From the NCBI GenBank assembly GCA_973895155.1, contig OZ316894.1, forward strand, positions 17,050,001 through 17,114,000: a stretch of DNA of 64,000 nt, written 5' to 3'. Of this stretch, positions 1-11,719 are shown piece after piece. The first letter of the stretch is position 1. Every line of letters begins with the position of its first letter. The stretch is from Marsupella aquatica. Its lineage: Eukaryota > Marchantiophyta. The notes beneath the pieces are model-generated. The model was given only the letters and a program-made list of their open reading frames with translations, ran no database searches and had not been told where the DNA came from. The translations under genes and the position numbers were made by a program.

Positions 1-1025
1 CCAGCAGTGCCGTTCCACCCCTTCCCTCATCCGGCTCAGAAGAAAAGTGCTGATATGAAGGGAGAATAGCCCGTAGAGCCATATCAAGTCTAAATTGATC
101 AACTTTCACTTCTTGAAGGGCCATGTATTCTCTAATATTGACCTTCTATAAAGTAAAATAGACAATTAATATTGAAAGTAAAGAAGATTTTTTATGATTT
201 TTATATGAAATATGAATATTTATTTGAGGCTAGGATGGCACATGATACCCCCAAATATATACATAATTAACCCCCCAAGGGACTCAAATCTCATCAAGAT
301 AGTGGACAAATTCATCTACTCCCAAATACACAAGCTAGTCCAACTTCAGTCAATCTGATGATCCTTGCTTTTTGTTAAATTTGACTAATATTAAAGAAGA
401 GGATTGATTACAATAGGTCTATCAAATGAGCAAGAGGTTGCGCTTAGTCAATGGCAATTGCTGCAAGAAGTGGAAATTAGTCGCAGTGGCAAAGAGATCA
501 CTTGAATCTAGCGTAGGCTTTGATAAACAAACTGCTAAAAGAAAAAGTATAACACAAAGTGTTCTTGCAATGTGATTGGCACACTTTGACAAGAGGGAAT
601 CATCAAGACCATGGGAAGTTTTTTCTACTACTTGTGCTCTCGGAGTGATCCTTTCAACATTGTCCGACCTTGCCCTTTGATAGTGAAGGGTCAAAAAGTA
701 AGACTGGTTTAAATTCCAATAGCTGAGCTCTCATTTGCAAAAGTGGCAAATTAATGTTTGTATTTGACTTCAATTATTTGGGTTGAGCCTGTGGTTAGTG
801 GTTTGCTTGACTCATATGTGATCCCCTTGTACTTGTCAGCAGCAAATGGTTGGGACTCTAAATACACCAAAGTCCTTGGCAAGTCCTAGGTTGGAGATAC
901 ATGGGTCTCTTGAGAGATGGAGCAAGAGCATGCAAGGAATTCCTCCCCTAAGTGAAGCATCATTGAAAACATGCAAAAACTTATTCAAACACTTGGGGGA
1001 TGTACGTCTTTGTATGCCAAGATTG
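1..1025. other. Gene-free AT-rich DNA
   Basis: I see no supported gene here. All open frames are under about 100 codons, without recognisable domains or coherent splice sites. The sequence is AT-rich with short homopolymer runs, typical of plant intergenic DNA. Confidence 0.5.
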
Positions 1026-2985
1026 TGAGAAAAAGCTGAAGAGATATACTTAGTGGACCTCCAGATGTAACTTTTTCTCTTAATGGACCAAAAGTTGCAC
1101 ACGCCCTCCCAATGGACCTCTGGGCCCACCAGAGGTGCCATTTTGTGTGAGATGTTCTTCTAACACATTGTGCAGTTCTTATAACGCAAGATTGTCACTA
1201 TAAAACGAGCATGTCCTACTGTTCTTTAGTATTCGACCGCGTCGCCAAATGCGGTCGACTACGATCGTAGTTTCGAGTGAATCAATGTATCCCGCAATGT
1301 ATACATTGACCACAATGCATACAAACATGAACCGTCATTTTTCCGGGGGGCGTTTTTGTAAAGTTGGAGGGACAAAAATAAAAATCTAAGTGTGAAATCC
1401 AAATACAGCCTGCAAAGTGTATACATGACAAATCATATCTAGACTATGTTGTAATACAAAAGGTTTTGATTATTTGGGCAGGCTTCGGCAAGGGGCATCT
1501 TTGTAAAGTTGGAGGGACATCCACATTACTCATGATTATATCAATTGCTTTGTGGAAAGAGCTAACATCAGCCCCGACATCAGCCTGGCTACAGTCTTGG
1601 AGAATTTGTGATGCGGTGCAAGGAATCCAAAATGTCATCCTCCTGCACAGTGACCTCTTGTGATACAGACCCCGGGATTACAAATTCACTTTGCACCTTG
1701 CGCAATGGCCCATGAACTGTCAACTTAGTCCGACGTCTACTTGCATATGGGTCTGTTGAAGGTTGGCCAGACTGGGCAGCAACATTTCTCTTTGGAAAAA
1801 GTACTTGTGATACTTGACAATCGACTTGTAAAGCATGCAAATTTTGATCCACAGGCAACTGCACAGGCAACTGTTGCACATGCTCGGCCTAGTGATAGAC
1901 AACATTGGTGATAGGAGCAGAGCTCACATGCTCCTCCAACATCTCAAAGAAATTGTCGTCTACCAAGCAGCCCCAACCCTTCTTCTCCTAGATTTGAATG
2001 TGGAACACCTTAATCAGACAAACAAGGATTGATTTGGATGGGACATATGGCTCACTCTTCCCCAAAGTTGAAGCACAATAGTCTTCCTTGAGCTGATTCT
2101 TCTTTCGCTGTTGGGTCATCTGCCATCTCAGCTTTGCAATAGACCTCAAACGAATCCATGATGCACCATCTGTCTTCTTCCCATTGGTGCTGCTCGATTT
2201 TCGTGGTGTCTTTGCGGGATGAGAGATGGTGAGTTTTGAACTCAACCAAGGCAGGCACTTGTTGATCTCCCTGAATAAATCTGCACTCACTCCAAATTGC
2301 CCGACAGGTAGTCCTGATTCATTTTGCAATCTCCCTTCACCAGCCCGACAAGCCTTTGATCCGCCTACGAGCTGCCTGGTCTCCAATAGTCAAATCCCTA
2401 AAACAATCCTCCTCTCTCGATCACATTCCTATCGATTGGCTGCCGCCTAAAATCCCGCCTAAAATCCTAAACCCTTGCCAAAGAGAAGGCGTATACACAC
2501 AAATGATCGTGCCCCCACCCCTAACGATGAACTAGCAAAGCAGACGCCGCAACCTAGAATCGCGACGTGTCATTGCATGTGTAGAGTGAATACATTGACC
2601 ATGTTGTATTCTTCCAATTGTTCTAGATTGCAGCTATTGTAGTTTTGAATTATACAATAGTCATATTGTATTCACAAAAACTAGGAAGCCATGGTGCTGC
2701 GGCGTTTGATTGCGGCCAGGGCTACGACGCTTGTGGACTGCGATGTTATCGATGGCCTACTACACATGACCAACCACGGTGTCCACATGGTACATAGTGG
2801 ACCTGAATTGTGTGGTAAGGTGTTTCAGAAGAACATGCTTGTACGGAGTGGGCCCAGAGTTCCATTGGGAGAGAATCCAAATGTTGGGGTCCACTGGGAG
2901 GGTGTGTGCAACTTTTGGTCCATTAAGAGAAAAAGTTGCATTTGGAGGTCCACTAAGTATATATCTCGAAAAAGCTGCCATGGAT
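1026..2985. mobile_element. Degenerate element bounded by inverted repeats
   Basis: The block at 1026-1160, read on the minus strand, matches the plus-strand block at about 2815-2980. The shared core covers the fragments gtgcaacttttggtccatta, agagaaaaagtt and ggaggtccactaagtatat. The right arm carries about 40 extra bases relative to the left. Between the arms lie about 1.7 kb with only short open frames, so there is no intact transposase. Terminal inverted repeats around a decayed interior suggest a non-autonomous DNA transposon, but I found no target-site duplication and the true ends are not fixed. A nested direct repeat (tttgtaaagttggagggaca at about 1355 and 1500) lies inside the left part. 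Confidence 0.45.
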
Positions 2986-4009
2986 CCTTGATTCTCAGAA
3001 TTGGCTACATTCCCCTGATGAAGGTGCTAGGGCTAGCTCAAGTTCTTGGTAAGTGTTTTTCCTAGTGGTTCCATCTGAGTACTCTGGTTGTTTTATTCAG
3101 ATGAAGCTACACATTGTTTGTCACAATTTGGAGGGATTATGTGGTATGATCTCACGTTTAAGGTCCACCTTAGAAACATTTTTGTTGAATTGACAACTTT
3201 TGTGGTCAAGGACATACTTCTGGTTGGGAAGGATTTAGATGTTATCATATTTAATCTGGTAGAAGGCTGATTTTTTTCTCTTGCCATGCAACTGATGGTA
3301 TTATTGTTGGCTAGGATCCAGAAACCCTCATCCTTGGCCCCGCTCTTCACGTCCTCCCTTGCGGCCAGGATGGAGGATGAGGGTGGGAAGAGGGGAGTAA
3401 GGGGAAGGGTGACAGTTGTTAGGGGCCACGGTGCTGGGCGGAGGGGGAGAGCCATGCCATGCCTTTCCTGGACACCTTAATTGGCTTTCCTATTTTAAAA
3501 GTATTGCTCCGACTCCTTTCCCTTGAAGGGAAAAAATCCCAACACTCAATAACCAGCCAAAAGACAAACATTGCCTCCTACATAATAGAATAAACAACAG
3601 GCACCCAAATAATGCCTCCTCACCTCCCCCCAAAATTCTTAAATGGACATAGATAGAACCCTTCTAAATTAGTGCAAGAACCCCTTGGTTATGTAAGCTT
3701 GATGTTTTTCCACTAGTTTGAGTGATGAAGAGTTGCAGATTGAGAATATGTTTGCATATGGAAATGAGAGTACAAAGATAAAATGGAGGAATGTGAATGA
3801 AGTGGGTTATCAAGTAGTTATGACACATTTAATCTCATTGAAGACAAAGAGAATATTATCCATGATAACATTCCATACCAAATCTTTCCTTGAACCTTCA
3901 TGTCCAAGTAAGTAACAAGGAGCGATGCTCCCATGGACTACAATGTTGGTCTTTTGAAAATCCCCATGGACCCAGATATCCCCAAATTTGAGTTTATTGA
4001 ATAAATTGA
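2986..4009. other. Gene-free stretch
   Basis: Only short, unrelated open frames are visible, including overlapping frames on both strands at 3.1-3.5 kb. None has a domain, signal peptide or plausible exon partner. I see no RNA gene or array. Confidence 0.4.
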
Positions 4010-4690
4010 TGTCCATAATTTCAAATATTTTTTAGTTTTGAGGTTGTGCTAAAGGAGTAGGTAAGCTAACTCCCATCAAAGTGACAATGAAATTTTGGTA
4101 TTTTGGTTGACTTATTCATCATGGAATATGGAGGGGTATGTTCTATTAGATTCATTTTTATTATGATAATATGAAATTTTAGGGCTAGTGTTCGAGCTTG
4201 TGTTTTTTAAAAGTCTCCTCCTTCTCTAATTGCTTTGCAGGTGAAAATTTTAAAATTTATTTGAGACTCATAATCAAGAAGTTAATAGACCACAACTCAT
4301 AAATGTGGGCTATTAACTCCTATGGACAAATGAACCAAAATGTCGTCCATGGGAGCACTGTGTCCAACATGGAGGTCCATCCAGGCTTTGTTTTCCCAAG
4401 TAACATTCCATAGAGTCCATGCAAAATGTTCATTTGTCGATAGGAAAGGAAGCGTTTTCTATGTTCCATAATTGCCTTGCACATGAAAATTTTAAAATTT
4501 ATTTGAGACTCATAATCAAGAAGTTAATAGTCCAAAACTCCCATGGACCACCAAACCGTCGTCCACAGGAGCACTGTGTCCAACATGGAGGTCCATCCAG
4601 GCTTCATTTTCCCAAGTAACATTCCATAGAGTCAATGCAAAATGTTCATTTGTCCATAGGAAGCGAAGTGTTTTCTATGTTCCATTGGTA
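4010..4690. repeat. Dispersed repeat with internal tandem duplication
   Basis: A ~230-bp unit occurs twice in tandem, at about 4238-4465 and 4470-4690. Both copies share stretches such as gaaaattttaaaatttattt, gactcataatcaagaagtta and cactgtgtccaacatggagg. The leader at 4010-4237 plus the first unit also match, in diverged form, the segment at about 56190-56580, including tctcctccttctcta and ttgtgtccaa. It is therefore a dispersed repeat family. No coding capacity is seen. Confidence 0.6.
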
Positions 4691-7600
4691 TTCCTTTATC
4701 CATCGAGTTGAAAGGTTTCTTATCTTCCCTTCCTACTTCATTGTCCATAGTAGTTGGAGAGTTTCTCACATGCTCTTGTTACTCCTCTGTCCACACTAGC
4801 CGAAGGATTTCTAAAGTTACCTTGGTAGATGTTAGAGTAGCTGAAAAGTTACTTTTTTCCCATGGTTGTCTCAAAAAATTTCCGTTAAACAGAAAAATCA
4901 AACAATTTATAACATTGATATATCAATGACAACCCATTTATTTTTTCACCATTTTTACACATTTGTTTGTTTATTTGAAATATTGTTTTTTGATTTTTCA
5001 TTGTTTTAGTGATGAAAAGGATCTATGTGTAGTTCTTTGCCTTGTCTCAAACACAAATTAACATGTTTTGTTTTGCATTACTAATCATTTCTGTTTATGA
5101 TCAAGAGGGTCCATATGTCTAGACGGTGTCCAGGGATTTGACAAGCGATTCCCATGAGAATCCCTCAAAAAGGTAAAACTAGTAAAAAGAAATTATTCCT
5201 TGTGGTCCTTCGTTCCCTGTCCCAAGTATTTATTACACTACTCATCGAGTGTAGACTATAATATACCATTTTACCAGGTCAGTCCTCCTCCCAACACTTG
5301 CATTCCTTGTACACTTATACCTACACTGTTGCCTACGTTCATAGTCCGCCCCAACTTCAATAATCCCACTGCCCAAGAAGGTGATAGAATATATCTGAAG
5401 GTTGTCAAGATTTCACACAAGAGTGTCCCATTTTCAATCATCCCAGGGCCCAAGAATGTAACAGAATAAAGATCCCATTTTCAATCATCTCAAGACCCAA
5501 GAAAGTAACAGAATAAAAAATTCCCACCAAAAGTTAGTTTGCAAGTAGAATATGGCTCCCTTTGGCGGGATAAATGTTATAGTTATTGATTTCAAGTATT
5601 TATTTGGGAACAAAGATTAACAGTCACTTAACCATTTCAAGTATATGTCCCAAATACTGATTTCAAGTATATATTTGGGACAATGGTTAAGTATCCAGTG
5701 CCTATGAGCGCTTGTAAACATGCAGTTAGGGACAAGTGCAAAGTGTATACAAAGAACAAAGAGTAAACACAGTCACTTAACCATTTCAACAGCCAAAAGA
5801 AAGAGAAGGAGTACAAGGCTTTCGAGGCTACATAGTTGGACAGTTGGAAGCTTGTGATGGGCGGTTCCTCACGGATGGTAAGTGGCTGTATGTTACAGGC
5901 CTGAACACTAATTGATTATGGCAAGTAGTTTTTTTTAAACAAGGGCGACAGTGCACTGGTATATTCTAAACCAGCAACAAAAACCAGTGGGGCATGAAGG
6001 GAAACAAAGCCAAAGGACCAACGCACACCAAAACCAACCTCAGAAGAGGTGGAAACCACCCAAAGGGCTCCCGAATTACCCCAACACACCAGGATGACAG
6101 GAGTGAAAAAGGGTCAGCCACCAAAAAAGCATTCAAGGCAAGAGGCCAGAAACAAAGCACCTCCCAAAAGAGGAGGTGGCAGTCACACAATGAGATCATG
6201 GCAAGTAGTAAGAGGATGTATCTCTAGTTTTTCTTGGAGGAAAGAAGAATTTGTAAGAAACTGAATAAATTGCAGAAACATACACTTATCATGTAATTGC
6301 ATTAAAGAGGACATTGCAATAACCAAGAAGTGCAAACATATTTTTATTGCATAGTGATATAGCACGTTCATCTTGGAACATGCTTTATTTTTAATTTTTT
6401 AGTGAAATACAGGTGAGCTAAGTTTTTGTGGGAAATATAAAAAGTACATTAACTAGGAAAACGTGCACATAAGGTACAAGAGTAAAAGTACCTATGTAAA
6501 GAAAAATAACAATGAATAGAAAAAGTTAAAGTCTATGGTATTGGGTTGTGCACATATTGTACACCAGTAGAGATATTTATGTACTTACCTTAGGTAATGA
6601 CATTCAAATGAATTAAAACCATAAATTTAGGACTCAAAACCATAAGTAGAATTTAAAAACACAAGGAGTGCACTTTATTTAGATAATTTCTTCGTCACTC
6701 ATGAAAATAAGGGCTAAATTAGGAGAGCTTTCTTAAAGGGTGGATGACCTCAAATATAGCAAAGATTAAAAAATTTAGAGGGGTGCCAGAATAAATTCAA
6801 AATCAAAATTATACAAGGGATGCACCTTGGTAAGACACATTGAATTAGAAATACATAAGAAAATAGTTTGATTAAGACAAAATACTAGAAGGTGGATTCA
6901 CCATATAGCACTTTCACTATAGCATAGTGATTACTGTGCATAAGAAGTACTTATCTGTGTATTGCATGAATGAGAACATTGGAGTAATCACGAACTGCAA
7001 ACACACTCTTATGGCATAGTGCCTACCCTCCATTAGTGTAGGATAACCCCCGCTCTAGGACAACATGCACTTAGGCATGGTTCACTATATTTGGGCAACC
7101 TTCTTTTTACTTTAGTGACAAAATTTTGCCAAATTCACCCTGACAAAAAAAGTCTATTCCACAATTGGAGAAAGTTATCCAGGTGTGTAAGTTAAATTAT
7201 GAAGCTACTATATGGTGAATTCACCTTTTAGATTTTGTCTTATTCAGATTTGTTGTCCAGTATTTTGATTTTAATGTGCCCTAACAAGGTAAATCATTTG
7301 TATTAACTTTTGGACCCCTTTAAATTTTAGTGAACTTAGAGTATCTTGAATGTATTTAGCTTGGTCTTCTCATAAACATTTAATCTTTTATTTTGAATCA
7401 CTCTTTAGTGAATTATATTTTTTTAATGAGAGTGACAAAAATAAATTCAAACAATGTGCACATGTGGTGTCCCAAGTTCCTCTTGTGGTTTATTTATAAA
7501 ATTTATGGTTTTAATTGAATTCATTATCATTACCTAAAAGCAAGTGAAAACTTGTATAAGCACAATTATTTAATAACTAGGTACTTTCTTGGTTATAATG

Positions 7601-8420
7601 TGTTTTTTTTTGCATGTGTACTTATGATTTTGTGTGTTATATCATTCACTCTTAATTGATAGATATTAATTTTTTGATATATATTTTACATATATCTATT
7701 TTTTAAATCATAAAATCAATTATATATCACTACGAGCCAAAAAAAGAGGGCATGTTGGGTGCTATATCCGGGCTTTTTTACTCTGATCCTTCAGTTTCCA
7801 ACATAGCCAAGACCCCCGCTAGCCTTGATTTACCCATGTTTCCTTAAATCTCGGGAGATCTAGGTCAGGGTCATAATTAATGTATGAAAATTAGATTTTC
7901 TTAGTTTCTCATTGACAAGATAACGTTCGCCATTTGGCGAAAAAGAAGAACATTAAAAATTCCCGATTATGGCTAATGCACCGTACCCTTTTCTCAATTA
8001 AATAGTAGTTACTGAGTACGTATCACCAGAGAAATAATGAATCGGTTTTCGTGCTGGGATGTTCTCCAATTTTGTTGGCCATTATTATCGTTGCTGTGTC
8101 CAGTATCATTTCAACGCATCAGAGGGGAGTTTATCACAGCTAAATACAGAGTAACAATACCAACGAATGAGAGAAGTTTGTAGACCCAGACCTAAATACC
8201 GTAAATGAGTAAATGAAAGAACTCAAACCCAGAGTCACGTACAGATACTGTAGATTTTTATCTGTCAAACAATGGCCAATACCATAAATAATTTATTTAT
8301 TGTAAGTATAATGTCTGCATTCAATCATGAGTGTTTTACATCCAGAACCATTGCAAAAATTTAGCAAACACTTGACTAAATCACTTGTTTCAGACTGAAA
8401 CTGAACGGAATTTCAATAAT
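4691..8420. other. Gene-free AT-rich stretch with minor repeats
   Basis: No coding region is supported. A 47-bp tandem duplication lies at about 5427-5516 (cccattttcaatcat repeated). A hairpin-forming segment at about 5630-5700 has arms built on acttaaccat and atttgggaca. The frame at about 5966-6264 is a proline/lysine-rich low-complexity reading without recognisable domains. The segment from about 6300 to 8400 is strongly AT-rich and stop-dense in all frames. Confidence 0.45.
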
Positions 8421-8795
8421 TTTGTATTCTTGCGCGAACATGATTCTTCCTACGGTACCTGATTAATGGGACTCGAGACAGTCTATCATCATTTAGAAGT
8501 AAGGAGAGTGATTGTCCCTGGATTGAAATTGACAAATTTTCAGTATTGAGTTATATTCTTTGGGCGAACATGATGCTCCCTACGGTACCTACTAAATGAA
8601 ACTCATTATGTCAGTCCATCATCATTCAATAGGGAAGGAGAGGGATTGTCCGTGGATTGAAATTGACGAAATTTTTTTAACTGACTACAGTAGCCTTTGG
8701 GCGAACATGATGTTCCTTACTGTACCTGATGAAAGGAACTCTCAGTCCATAAGGACAGTGATTGTCCCTCGATCAGAGTCTTCTAAGTGGATAAT
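8420..8795. repeat. Tandem array, ~130-137 bp unit
   Basis: Three diverged copies start near 8434, 8564 and 8701, each with gcgaacatgat followed by ccttacggtacct-like sequence, cagtc..atcatcatt and gattgtccctggattgaaat. A fourth, separated copy lies at about 9490-9625. The array is non-coding and sits 1.5-1.8 kb upstream of the kinase gene. Confidence 0.6.
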
Positions 8796-10258
8796 ATTAG
8801 TTAGATTACACATTTCCAAAACGTTTTGGCCACTTTTAGCTAACATTCCCCAACTTTGCATCTAACAACAAACCCCACTGCCGGAATCTAACATAATGTA
8901 GAGTAAATCTAATAGTCAGAAAATCAGATAAGGATTAGTCTTAACATTTTCTCTTTACTAGGAAGTTTTTACACCTCAAAACTGCTGATTATGGTTTTTG
9001 GCTAGAAACAAATGATTTCAAAGTTATGTAAGAGGTTTTCTTTTGTTTTTTCTTCACTAGCCTTTGTAGTGACTCATCTTCATGATGACAAAATGCTGTG
9101 GCTTATGAATTTGGTAGTCTATTTCTATGTCTCTAACTTTGATTAATAAGTTAATGTCCATAAAATCTTGAAGTTTGAGACCCCTCTTAAAGCACCACTG
9201 TCCCCAAAGCAAAATCTGGTGGATTCAGGTTCTAAAATAAACCAAAAATGGGCTCAAAACAATACAAAGGTGCTCTATTTTGTTATCCCCAAATCTGGTG
9301 GACACAGGTGGTTTAAACTACCAGTACCCACAGAAAAAGGGAAATGCCCACATTCTAGAAAAAGGGAATTGCCCACATTCTTCTCCTCTCCCGTTCCATA
9401 TTGCTCCATAAATTTAGAAAATAACACAATTTAGTGGTGGTTTAACTCAATGGTGGCAGAAAAGGGAAAACCTTACAGAATAAAGATTATGCTTCCCTGG
9501 GTTGAAATTGACGAAATTCTCTGATTTAATGTTGGGGCTAAGTCTGAAGCTCCCTACGGTACATAATAAATGAAACTCATGTCAGAATAGTCCATCATTA
9601 TTCAGAAGGAAGGAGAGTGATGGACTGAATTGGACTGATGGTGGATTCTGGCATTCTGGGCCCACCACTCCCCCGCAGAACACCGGCCCGTGCGACCTGT
9701 GGCACTCTCACAGATATATCAGTCACATTTGAATGCCTCCTCGAGTTCGTGAATCCTCTGTCTCATCATCTGTCAATCGTTGCGCCTCGACGTGAGAACC
9801 CAAGCGAGCAGGATTGCAGGATTGTGAGAGACTGATCCTCTGCTGATCCTCCCCCAAGTCCTCCAAAATTCAAACGGCTCGCAATTCAAACGTCAACCGG
9901 TTCCAACACCTTCGGAGTTCGGACAGACCTCACCTCTCCGCTCTCTGTTGTTGTGGTGGTGGTTGTTGCGGCCGAGCACCGTAAATAGAGCTGCGATTTC
10001 TGATTTCAGATTAGACATTCGGAGCGCTGTCGGTGCGAATCCTGTCCTGTTTCAACGACTCGTCGGGCGGGTTGGTAGGGGAATTGATGGGGTTGAGCTG
10101 CAAGCTCACTGAGTAGGTGAGTCAATAGAAGAGGAGTAGAGGACTGTAGTAGTGGAGTAGTAGACTTGTGGAATTGAGGAGTTCGGACGGGCTTCGGAGA
10201 ATCGGAGGGGTGATGGATGGAACTCGGCGGCCCTGAGTCCTGAGACTGAGTTGCAACA
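8796..10258. other. Upstream region of the kinase gene
   Basis: It contains the separated copy of the ~130-bp repeat (about 9490-9625). From about 9630 it becomes less AT-rich and includes a TTG/TGG-rich stretch near 9945-9970. The last 300-600 bases probably hold the promoter and 5' UTR of the kinase gene starting at 10259. I could not fix a TATA box or transcription start. Confidence 0.4.
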
Positions 10259-11719
10259 ATGCATATCCAGAAGCAGCAGCAGTGTAGCAGAGATTCGTCC
10301 TGCGAGAAGGAGAACAATGAGAGGCAGTCGCAGCAGCAGTGTAGCAGAGATTCGTCCGGCGAGAAGGTGAACAATGAGAGGCAGTCGCAGCAGCAGAGGA
10401 TTGTGAAGAAGGCCGAAACTGTGCCTGCGAAGGAGCTGCTGCAGAGGAATGTGAAGAAGGCCAAAGCTGAGGCTGAGAAGGAGCTGTTGCAGAGGAATGT
10501 GAAGAAGGCCAAAGCTGAGGCTGAGAAGGAGCTGCAGCAGAGGAATGTGAAGAAGCAGGTGTTAAGTTTGAAATTCCTGGTGGGATGGCACGCCCGGAAG
10601 AAATCTTCGAAGACGAGAAGCCCTTGCAGCAGCAGCAGCAGCGGCAGCAGTGGTGGTCTTGTGGGTCTGAGTGCTCTGCGAGTATTGGACCACAACAACA
10701 GCGCAGTCAACACGAGCACGTGGTTGAGGAAATCCGTGGAGAAGTGGAATTTGGAGAACATTTTGCCTCCTTCACAGAGAGCGTTGCCCACTGTGGCGCA
10801 CATCTTCACGGTCAAGGAGATGCGCAAGGCCACGGGGGATTTCAGCCCGGACAATCTGATCGGCGAAGGGGGATTCGGTCAAGTGTTTCGGGGGGTGCTG
10901 GCTGATGGAAGGGTCGTGGCAGTGAAGCAGATGGACCCTGCGGCGTCAGCGAGACAGGGAGCACAGGGTGAACGTGAGTTCAGAGTGGAGGTGGACATCT
11001 TGAGCCGTCTGAATCACCCTCACTTGGTTCGTCTGATCGGCTACTGTGCTGATTACAGCGACCGGTTGCTGGTCTACGAGTACATGAGCAATGGGAATTT
11101 GCAAGAGCTACTGCATGGCATTCTGCGGGTGAGGTTGGACTGGCAGACACGGTTGCGAATTGCGCTGGGGTCAGCGAAGGCTTTAGCTTACCTGCATTCG
11201 GGACGGGCCACTGGAAATCCGGTGATACACCGTGATTTCAAGTCTAGCAACATACTGCTTTCTGAAAATATGCTAGCCAAGGTCTCGGATTTCGGTTTGG
11301 CAAAGCTCGTGCCATACGGGAACAAGCCTTATGTTAGCACGAGAGTGATTGGCACCGTGGGCTATTTTGATCCCAAGTATACTTCCACGGGCCGGCTCAC
11401 AGTGAAGAGTGACGTGTATGGATTTGGGGTGGTTTTACTGGAACTTCTCACGGGAAGGAGAGCTGTGGATGCTTCTTCGTTTGAGTGTGGCGGCGAGAAT
11501 CTTGTGTTTCAAGTGCGGGAGACATTGAAGAGCAAGAAGAAGTTGAAGAAGGTGATAGATACAGAACTGAATCCTGACACCTACTCTTTTGATAATGTAA
11601 GAAAGTTTGCGGATCTAGCAGCTCGCTGCATTCGAGAGGAAGATAGCAAGCGGCCAATGATGTCTGAGTGTGTCAAGGAGATCCAGGATCTTTATCTCCA
11701 CAGCAAACACTTTCCATGA
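10259..11719 (+). CDS. Receptor-like cytoplasmic kinase, PBL28-like
   Basis: A 486-residue serine/threonine kinase without signal peptide or transmembrane segment, hence a cytoplasmic receptor-like kinase. Such RLCK-VII (PBL) proteins relay signals from surface receptors. The kinase domain starts at about residue 183 (FTVKEMRKATGDFS). It has the G-loop GEGGFGQV (202-209), ATP lysine K223, alpha-C glutamate about E244, catalytic HRD 324-326, N331, DFG 344-346 and the subdomain XI arginine R465. The order and wording (AEG-type EREFRVEVDILSRL, GYFDPxYTSTG) recall Arabidopsis PBL28. Oddities: the APE-equivalent glutamate is lysine (DPKY, K373); residues 1-100 are two kinds of tandem repeat; there is no intron. 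The start is the first ATG of the open frame. Function as an active kinase is likely but the K373 change is untested. Confidence 0.9.
   Translation: MHIQKQQQCSRDSSCEKENNERQSQQQCSRDSSGEKVNNERQSQQQRIVKKAETVPAKELLQRNVKKAKAEAEKELLQRNVKKAKAEAEKELQQRNVKKQVLSLKFLVGWHARKKSSKTRSPCSSSSSGSSGGLVGLSALRVLDHNNSAVNTSTWLRKSVEKWNLENILPPSQRALPTVAHIFTVKEMRKATGDFSPDNLIGEGGFGQVFRGVLADGRVVAVKQMDPAASARQGAQGEREFRVEVDILSRLNHPHLVRLIGYCADYSDRLLVYEYMSNGNLQELLHGILRVRLDWQTRLRIALGSAKALAYLHSGRATGNPVIHRDFKSSNILLSENMLAKVSDFGLAKLVPYGNKPYVSTRVIGTVGYFDPKYTSTGRLTVKSDVYGFGVVLLELLTGRRAVDASSFECGGENLVFQVRETLKSKKKLKKVIDTELNPDTYSFDNVRKFADLAARCIREEDSKRPMMSECVKEIQDLYLHSKHFP
10278..10560 (+). repeat. In-frame coding repeats in the kinase N-terminus
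   Basis: Two families of direct repeats keep frame. A 57-bp unit encodes a 19-residue block beginning QQCSRDSS, present twice (Cys9 and Cys28 mark the period). A 48-bp unit encodes KELLQRNVKKAKAEAE at residues 58-73 and 74-89, with a partial third copy at 90-99 and a decayed earlier one (QRIVKKAE). The 48-bp copies are nearly identical at DNA level, so the expansion looks recent. Confidence 0.85.

Noticed and set aside
5966-6264. Overlapping frames of about 75 codons on both strands
   Set aside because: Low-complexity purine-rich DNA gives lysine/proline-rich translations; no domain, partner exon or homolog is recognised.
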